DNA from: Spirochaetaceae bacterium
GTDB taxonomy: Bacteria > Spirochaetota > Spirochaetia > SZUA-6 > Bin103
Assembly: GCA_028818385.1 (NCBI GenBank)
Contig: JAPPNY010000175.1
Location: forward strand, 1 to 9,318
Direction: 5' to 3'
DNA: 9,318 nucleotides
Part shown: positions 6,401 through 9,318 of the stretch, piece by piece
Layout: the number at the start of each line of letters is the position of its first letter
Position numbering within the stretch: position 1 is the stretch's first letter
The notes under the pieces: model-generated
Databases searched by the model: none
What the model saw: the letters and a program-made list of their open reading frames with translations, nothing else
What the model was told of the DNA's origin: nothing
Position numbers and translations under genes: made by a program

Positions 6401-7462
6401 TCAGCGTCTGCGCAACTCGGCGAGCGTATGCTCAACTCGTTCGTGCACGCCGCGATCCGGGTCGGGGCCGGCGACCCGCATCGCTTCCCAGGCGCGCTCG
6501 AAGTGGCCGGGGCCGGCCTGCAAATCGTCGAGCGCCGACAGGATCTCGCCGAAGTACGCCTGCGTGCGGGCGATCGGCTGCTTCGCTTCCCAGTGCAGGG
6601 GAGATTCGGCCGGCTGGTAACGCACGTCGGCCGACAGGCGGATCGCCTCGGAACGGTTCGGCACTCCGGCGTGCAGCGTCTCGCCGGCGAAGATGAGCGC
6701 GTCGCCGGGGTGGTAGTCGGAGCGCAGCCAGCCGCTCTCGGGGTCCTCCTCGCCATCGACCGGCTCGACCGTGCCGGCCACCGGGACGGCGCCGTCCCAG
6801 CGCCATGCGTCTGCCTGCGCGGCGGTCGCGGGCACGCCCAGGAACTCCGTCCCCTTCCACCACGTCGCCCACAGGCCGTCGCGGTGCGACCGCCGACGCA
6901 GCGCCAGGCCGCCCACCGACTGGTCGATGTCCATCAGCGGGATCCAGCAGGTGAGCGTGCGCACGGGACGGAAGAAGTAGAAGTCCTGGTGCGCCGGCGT
7001 GCTGAAGGAGAAGCGCAGCGGTCCGCCGGCCCCGGCGTCGTCGGCGCGGTCGCCCAGCATGATGCGCAGGCGCGCCGCGCAGTCCTTCCAGACGAACACC
7101 TCGCCGCCGATCAGCCGCTGCAGGAACGCGACCAGTTCGGCCGAATGGGCCAGCCGGCAGATGACGCCGTCCTCCGCAACCGCGGAGACCAGCGGCCCGT
7201 CCGAGGCCAGCTCGTTCTCCCGCGGCGCACGGCCTGACCAGACCGGACGGTCCGACCCGGACGCCAGGCCGGCCTCTTCCAGGAGCCGTGCCGCCAGCCC
7301 GCGCGCCTCGCCTACCAGATCGGGATCGAGGAGCCCGCGCGCGAACACATATCCCTCTTCGGCGATCCGGCGCTGCAGCAGGGCCGGTTCGGCATCGGCA
7401 GGAGTCGCCAACAGCGGATTCACGATGGAAGCTCCGGCCATCATAGCCGACACGCCGGGCAT
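6401..7462 (-). CDS. phytanoyl-CoA dioxygenase (PhyH) family Fe(II)/2-oxoglutarate oxygenase
   Basis: This encodes a PhyH-like enzyme of 353 residues from the ATG at 7462. The family couples 2-oxoglutarate decarboxylation to substrate hydroxylation at a mononuclear iron. The facial triad is visible: H158 and D160 in AHQDFYFF (157-164) and H264 in ETLHAGVPNR (261-270), after PGDALIF (252-258). R275 in RLSADVRYQP (275-284) is the expected 2-oxoglutarate-binding arginine. The N-terminal RRIAEEGYVFARGLLD (31-46) matches the usual PhyH opening. ATGs at 7444 and 7441 are alternative starts that would remove 6 or 7 residues; none has a Shine-Dalgarno. No signal peptide is evident. PhyH enzymes act on many lipids and small molecules, so the substrate cannot be named. 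It heads an apparent operon with the ASCH protein and is divergent from the vapBC-type pair. The C-terminal arginine-rich tail (351-353) is unremarkable. Confidence 0.9.
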   Translation of the reverse strand: MPGVSAMMAGASIVNPLLATPADAEPALLQRRIAEEGYVFARGLLDPDLVGEARGLAARLLEEAGLASGSDRPVWSGRAPRENELASDGPLVSAVAEDGVICRLAHSAELVAFLQRLIGGEVFVWKDCAARLRIMLGDRADDAGAGGPLRFSFSTPAHQDFYFFRPVRTLTCWIPLMDIDQSVGGLALRRRSHRDGLWATWWKGTEFLGVPATAAQADAWRWDGAVPVAGTVEPVDGEEDPESGWLRSDYHPGDALIFAGETLHAGVPNRSEAIRLSADVRYQPAESPLHWEAKQPIARTQAYFGEILSALDDLQAGPGHFERAWEAMRVAGPDPDRGVHERVEHTLAELRRR

Positions 7463-7516
7463 GTGGGCTTGGTTCGACGCCGAAACAGCCCAGCGAGGCC
7501 CGGCCGTCCCGCAGAG

Positions 7517-7545
7517 TTGACTTAGGCATGACTAAGTCATATACG
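7517..7545 (+). promoter_or_regulatory. promoter of the vapBC-type operon
   Basis: A 5/6 -35 hexamer TTGACT (7517-7522) and a 4/6 -10 hexamer TATACG (7540-7545) are separated by the optimal 17 bases. The predicted start of transcription, about 7551-7553, is only 4-6 bases upstream of the antitoxin ATG at 7557. The mRNA would therefore be essentially leaderless, which agrees with the absence of a Shine-Dalgarno. Confidence 0.6.
7518..7540. promoter_or_regulatory. palindromic operator within the vapBC-type promoter
   Basis: TGACTTAG (7518-7525) and CTAAGTCA (7532-7539) are a perfect 8-base inverted repeat with a 6-base spacer. ATGACT (7528-7533) and AGTCAT (7535-7540) form a second, nested perfect repeat around one base. 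The TGACT half-site thus occurs three times (at 7518, 7529 and, inverted, ending at 7539), spanning the -35 to -10 region. This is the expected arrangement for autorepression by the Phd/VapB-type antitoxin encoded immediately downstream. Confidence 0.6.
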
Positions 7546-7556
7546 CTTCCCTCACC

Positions 7557-7796
7557 ATGAAGACCGCGAGTGTCCACCAGGCGAAGACCCACCTCTCCCG
7601 GATGCTGAGGGAGGTTCAGGCGGGGGAGACCATCATCATCCTCAACGGCACCACGCCGGTCGCACGGCTCACCGCCATCGACCACCCCGTGCCCCGGCGT
7701 CCGAAAGCAGGCACGCTCACGTCGCCGCCGGTGCACTACTCCGCCGACGCGTTTCAACCGCTTTCGGATGAGGATATGGGCGAGTGGGGCCTGTGA
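7557..7796 (+). CDS. vapB: Phd/YefM-family antitoxin (VapB-type)
   Basis: This encodes a 79-residue antitoxin. Residues 4-41 (ASVHQAKTHLSRMLREV..., ETIIILNGTTPVARL) match the Phd/YefM DNA-binding fold. Residues about 42-79 form the less ordered tail, ending FQPLSDEDMGEWGL, which is typical of the toxin-binding end in partners of PIN toxins. It should bind and neutralise the PIN toxin downstream and repress its own promoter through the palindromes at 7518-7540. The start is the ATG at 7557, with no Shine-Dalgarno and a predicted leader of a few bases. The stop TGA (7794-7796) overlaps the toxin GTG by 4 bases. This region looks less GC-rich than its neighbours, consistent with mobility of such modules. 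Confidence 0.93.
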   Translation: MKTASVHQAKTHLSRMLREVQAGETIIILNGTTPVARLTAIDHPVPRRPKAGTLTSPPVHYSADAFQPLSDEDMGEWGL

Positions 7797-8182
7797 ACCG
7801 CTACCTGTTGGATACCTGTACGTTTATCTGGCTGTGCACCGAGCCGCAGCGGCTCTCGGCGACGGCGACGGAAGCGATCGACGCCCCGGAAACCGTTCTG
7901 CTGTGGAGCGATGTGTCGGCTTTGGAAATCGCACTCAAGTGGAGCGCCGGCAAGATCATCCTGCCCGATCCCCCCAGGCACTGGATCGAGCAGCAGATCG
8001 CAGCCTGGAGCATGGACTGCCTGCGCCTGCAGCGGAACGACATCTATCGTGCCTCCGAGTTGCCGGCGCTTCACCGTGACCCGTTCGACCGCCTGCTGGT
8101 CGCAGCCGCGCTCGGCGCAACGGCCACGATACTCACGCCGGATGATGCGATCCACGCGTACCCGGTAAGCTGCCGCTGGTAA
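7793..8182 (+). CDS. vapC: PIN-domain toxin (VapC-type ribonuclease)
   Basis: This encodes a 129-residue PIN toxin, the partner of the preceding Phd-type antitoxin. Expected function is Mg-dependent cleavage of RNA, often tRNA or rRNA, when the antitoxin is lost. Acidic active-site candidates are D7 (YLLDTCTFIW), E45 (SALEIALKW), D96/D99 (HRDPFDRLLVA) and D117 (ILTPDDAI), so the site looks complete, unlike that of the PIN gene at 182-607. The GTG at 7793 is chosen because it gives a GTGA overlap with the antitoxin and begins directly with the first PIN strand. A GTG at 7784 would add three residues. It belongs to a different PIN subfamily from the orphan at the left. The stop TAA is followed after 7 bases by the GH20 start, on the same strand. 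Confidence 0.93.
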   Translation: MNRYLLDTCTFIWLCTEPQRLSATATEAIDAPETVLLWSDVSALEIALKWSAGKIILPDPPRHWIEQQIAAWSMDCLRLQRNDIYRASELPALHRDPFDRLLVAAALGATATILTPDDAIHAYPVSCRW

Positions 8183-8189
8183 TACGACC

Positions 8190-9318
8190 GTGGCGAGTCG
8201 CGACCCCGACGTCCGGGACCCGATCCTCCTGCCGGCGCCGCAGCGCCTTCGGCGGGAGCACGGCGGCCACCGGCTCCGGCCCGGCAGGCTTATCCATCTG
8301 ACCGGAGGCGAACGGACGGCGTTGCTGCGTATCGGCGCCGCGATGCGCGACGCGCTCGCCGGGGCCGGCGCGAGCTGGCAGCTCACCGCGCACGGCGGCT
8401 CCGGACCGGAGATCGGCGCCACGGTCGCCGTCGACCCGGGCCGCGTGACCAGGCCACAGGGCTACCTGCTCACCGTCGGCCCGGAGCGCATCGACATCGC
8501 CGGCCATGACGAGGCGGGCGCCTTCTACGGGGCGATGACGCTGCGGCAGATCGCGCGGCAGATCGTGCGGCAGGCACGGGGCGGCGTCCTGCCGTGCCTG
8601 CGGATCGCCGACCACCCCGACATCGCCCATCGCGGCCTGATGCTTGACATCAGCCGCGACCGGGTGCCGACCATGGCGAGCCTGTGCGGCTTGGTCGACC
8701 TGCTGAGCGAATGGAAAGTCAACCAGCTTCAGCTCTACACCGAGCACACCTTCGCCTACCGCAACCACCGGGAGGTGTGGGCCGACTGGTCGCCGATGAC
8801 CGGCGAGCAGGTGATGGAGCTGGACGCCTACTGCCGCGAACGCCACGTGGAGCTGGTGCCGAACCAGAACACCTTCGGGCACCTGGCGCGCTGGATGGTC
8901 CATCCGCGCTACCGGCCGCTGTGCGAGGACGACGATCCGGCGGTCTTCCTCCCGCACCGCGGCCTGTACGGCACCCTCTGCCCGACCGATCCCGGCTCGA
9001 TCGCGCTGGTGGACGAGTTGCTGGAAGAGTTGCTCCCGCACTTCACGAGCCGGCAGGTGCACGTCGGCTGTGACGAGGCGCGCATCGGCCTGGCGCGCTC
9101 GCGCCGCGTCGTCGAGGAGCGCGGCACGGGACCGGTCTACCTGGACTACGTCCGGCAGGTGCACGAGCTGGTGCGCCGGCGCGGGCTCACCACGCAGCTC
9201 TGGGGCGACGTGCTCATCAGCCACCCGGAGCTGGCCGCCGAGATGCCCGCCGATGCGATCCCGGTCATCCCGGCATATTCGCGCAGGAGTGGAGAAAAAG
9301 TAGGCGCGTCCGCCGATT
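8190..9318 (+). CDS. GH20-type beta-N-acetylhexosaminidase, 5' part, open at right edge
   Basis: The frame from GTG 8190 runs 376 codons without a stop to the window end. An in-frame TAA at 8166 makes 8190 the first usable start; no clear Shine-Dalgarno precedes it. Residues about 10-140 resemble the N-terminal zincin-like domain of GH20 enzymes (GYLLTVGPERIDIAGHDEAG at 91-110, AFYGAMTLRQ at 111-120). The TIM-barrel domain begins with HRGLMLDISRDRVP (147-160), followed by NQLQLYTEHTFAY (178-190) and ELVPNQNTFGHLARW (221-235). HVGCDE (291-296) holds the catalytic Asp-Glu pair D295-E296; the usual motif is HxGGDE, with Cys here for the second Gly. GH20 enzymes release terminal N-acetylhexosamines by substrate-assisted catalysis. 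After about residue 360 the sequence no longer resembles the family (no WGYE-like strand), so the gene may be broken near 9270. It lies 7 bases after the PIN toxin gene and could share its transcript. No signal peptide is seen. Confidence 0.85.
   Translation, partial: MASRDPDVRDPILLPAPQRLRREHGGHRLRPGRLIHLTGGERTALLRIGAAMRDALAGAGASWQLTAHGGSGPEIGATVAVDPGRVTRPQGYLLTVGPERIDIAGHDEAGAFYGAMTLRQIARQIVRQARGGVLPCLRIADHPDIAHRGLMLDISRDRVPTMASLCGLVDLLSEWKVNQLQLYTEHTFAYRNHREVWADWSPMTGEQVMELDAYCRERHVELVPNQNTFGHLARWMVHPRYRPLCEDDDPAVFLPHRGLYGTLCPTDPGSIALVDELLEELLPHFTSRQVHVGCDEARIGLARSRRVVEERGTGPVYLDYVRQVHELVRRRGLTTQLWGDVLISHPELAAEMPADAIPVIPAYSRRSGEKVGASAD
9270..9318. other. composition and homology break at the right edge
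   Basis: From about 9270 the DNA becomes A-rich in part (GGAGTGGAGAAAAAGTAG at 9286-9303) and the GH20 frame yields PAYSRRSGEK, not the strand family members carry here. Frame +1 closes at TAG 9301-9303 and the third frame stays open, so a simple frameshift does not obviously restore the family sequence. It may be an insertion boundary, a mutation or an assembly edge; about 50 bases are too few to decide. Confidence 0.35.

Larger units (their letters stand above)
7463..7556. other. divergent intergenic region, dioxygenase / antitoxin
   Basis: These 94 bases separate the leftward dioxygenase gene from the rightward antitoxin. The right half (7517-7545) holds the antitoxin promoter and palindromes. 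No convincing leftward promoter was found for the dioxygenase; any regulator bound at the palindromes might affect both directions. Confidence 0.4.

Noticed and set aside
6432..7757. A 441-codon open frame on the minus strand
   Set aside because: It is an out-of-frame shadow of the dioxygenase gene that also crosses the vapBC-type promoter and part of the antitoxin gene.
8133..9224. A 363-codon open frame on the minus strand
   Set aside because: It is antisense to the GH20 gene, which has a catalytic motif and domain pattern in its own frame; the minus frame has none.
1..9318. CRISPR array, tRNA/rRNA genes, or complete insertion sequence
   Set aside because: No regularly spaced repeats, cloverleaf-like segments or transposase motifs were found. 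The right-edge anomaly is too short to name as a mobile element.

Overview
The window is a GC-rich bacterial segment (coding regions look to be around 70% GC) with eight supported protein genes and no RNA genes, CRISPR array or recognisable transposase. Genes are tightly packed and many intergenic gaps are only a few bases. The protein set (phytanoyl-CoA-dioxygenase-like enzyme, FG-GAP/ASPIC-UnbV protein, YdjC deacetylase, GH20 hexosaminidase, PIN-type toxins) suggests a high-GC Gram-negative environmental or symbiont lineage, for example Poribacteria-, Planctomycetes-, Acidobacteria- or high-GC spirochaete-like. The lineage is an inference, not an identification. Only one gene (the YdjC-like deacetylase) has a strong Shine-Dalgarno sequence; the others start without a convincing one.

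Layout, left to right. 1-181: no gene seen, but a strong sigma70-type promoter overlapping a palindrome points leftwards out of the window. 182-607 (-): PIN-domain protein without an adjacent antitoxin. 672-2833 (+): class III aminotransferase translationally coupled (GTGA overlap) to a YdjC/ChbG-like carbohydrate deacetylase. 2921-5800 (+): a 959-residue protein joining a DUF318/ArsP-like membrane permease to a seven-repeat FG-GAP propeller and a C-terminal ASPIC/UnbV domain. 5807-7462 (-): an apparent two-gene operon of a PhyH-type Fe(II)/2-oxoglutarate dioxygenase followed by an ASCH plus winged-helix protein; it converges on the permease gene with only 6 bases between stop codons. 7557-8182 (+): a Phd/VapB-type antitoxin and PIN toxin pair with a promoter-embedded palindromic operator and a predicted near-leaderless mRNA. 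8190-9318 (+): the 5' part of a GH20 beta-N-acetylhexosaminidase, open to the right edge, beginning 7 bases after the toxin stop.

Functional reading. The coupled aminotransferase/deacetylase and the GH20 enzyme share an amino-sugar theme (release, de-N-acetylation and transamination of sugars); this is suggestive only, because 5.3 kb of other genes lie between them. PIN genes lie on both sides of the metabolic block, and the DNA around them looks less GC-rich, which fits a mobile accessory region. The most unusual item is the permease-propeller fusion. A second point of interest is the last 50 or so bases, where the GH20 reading frame stays open but stops resembling the family.
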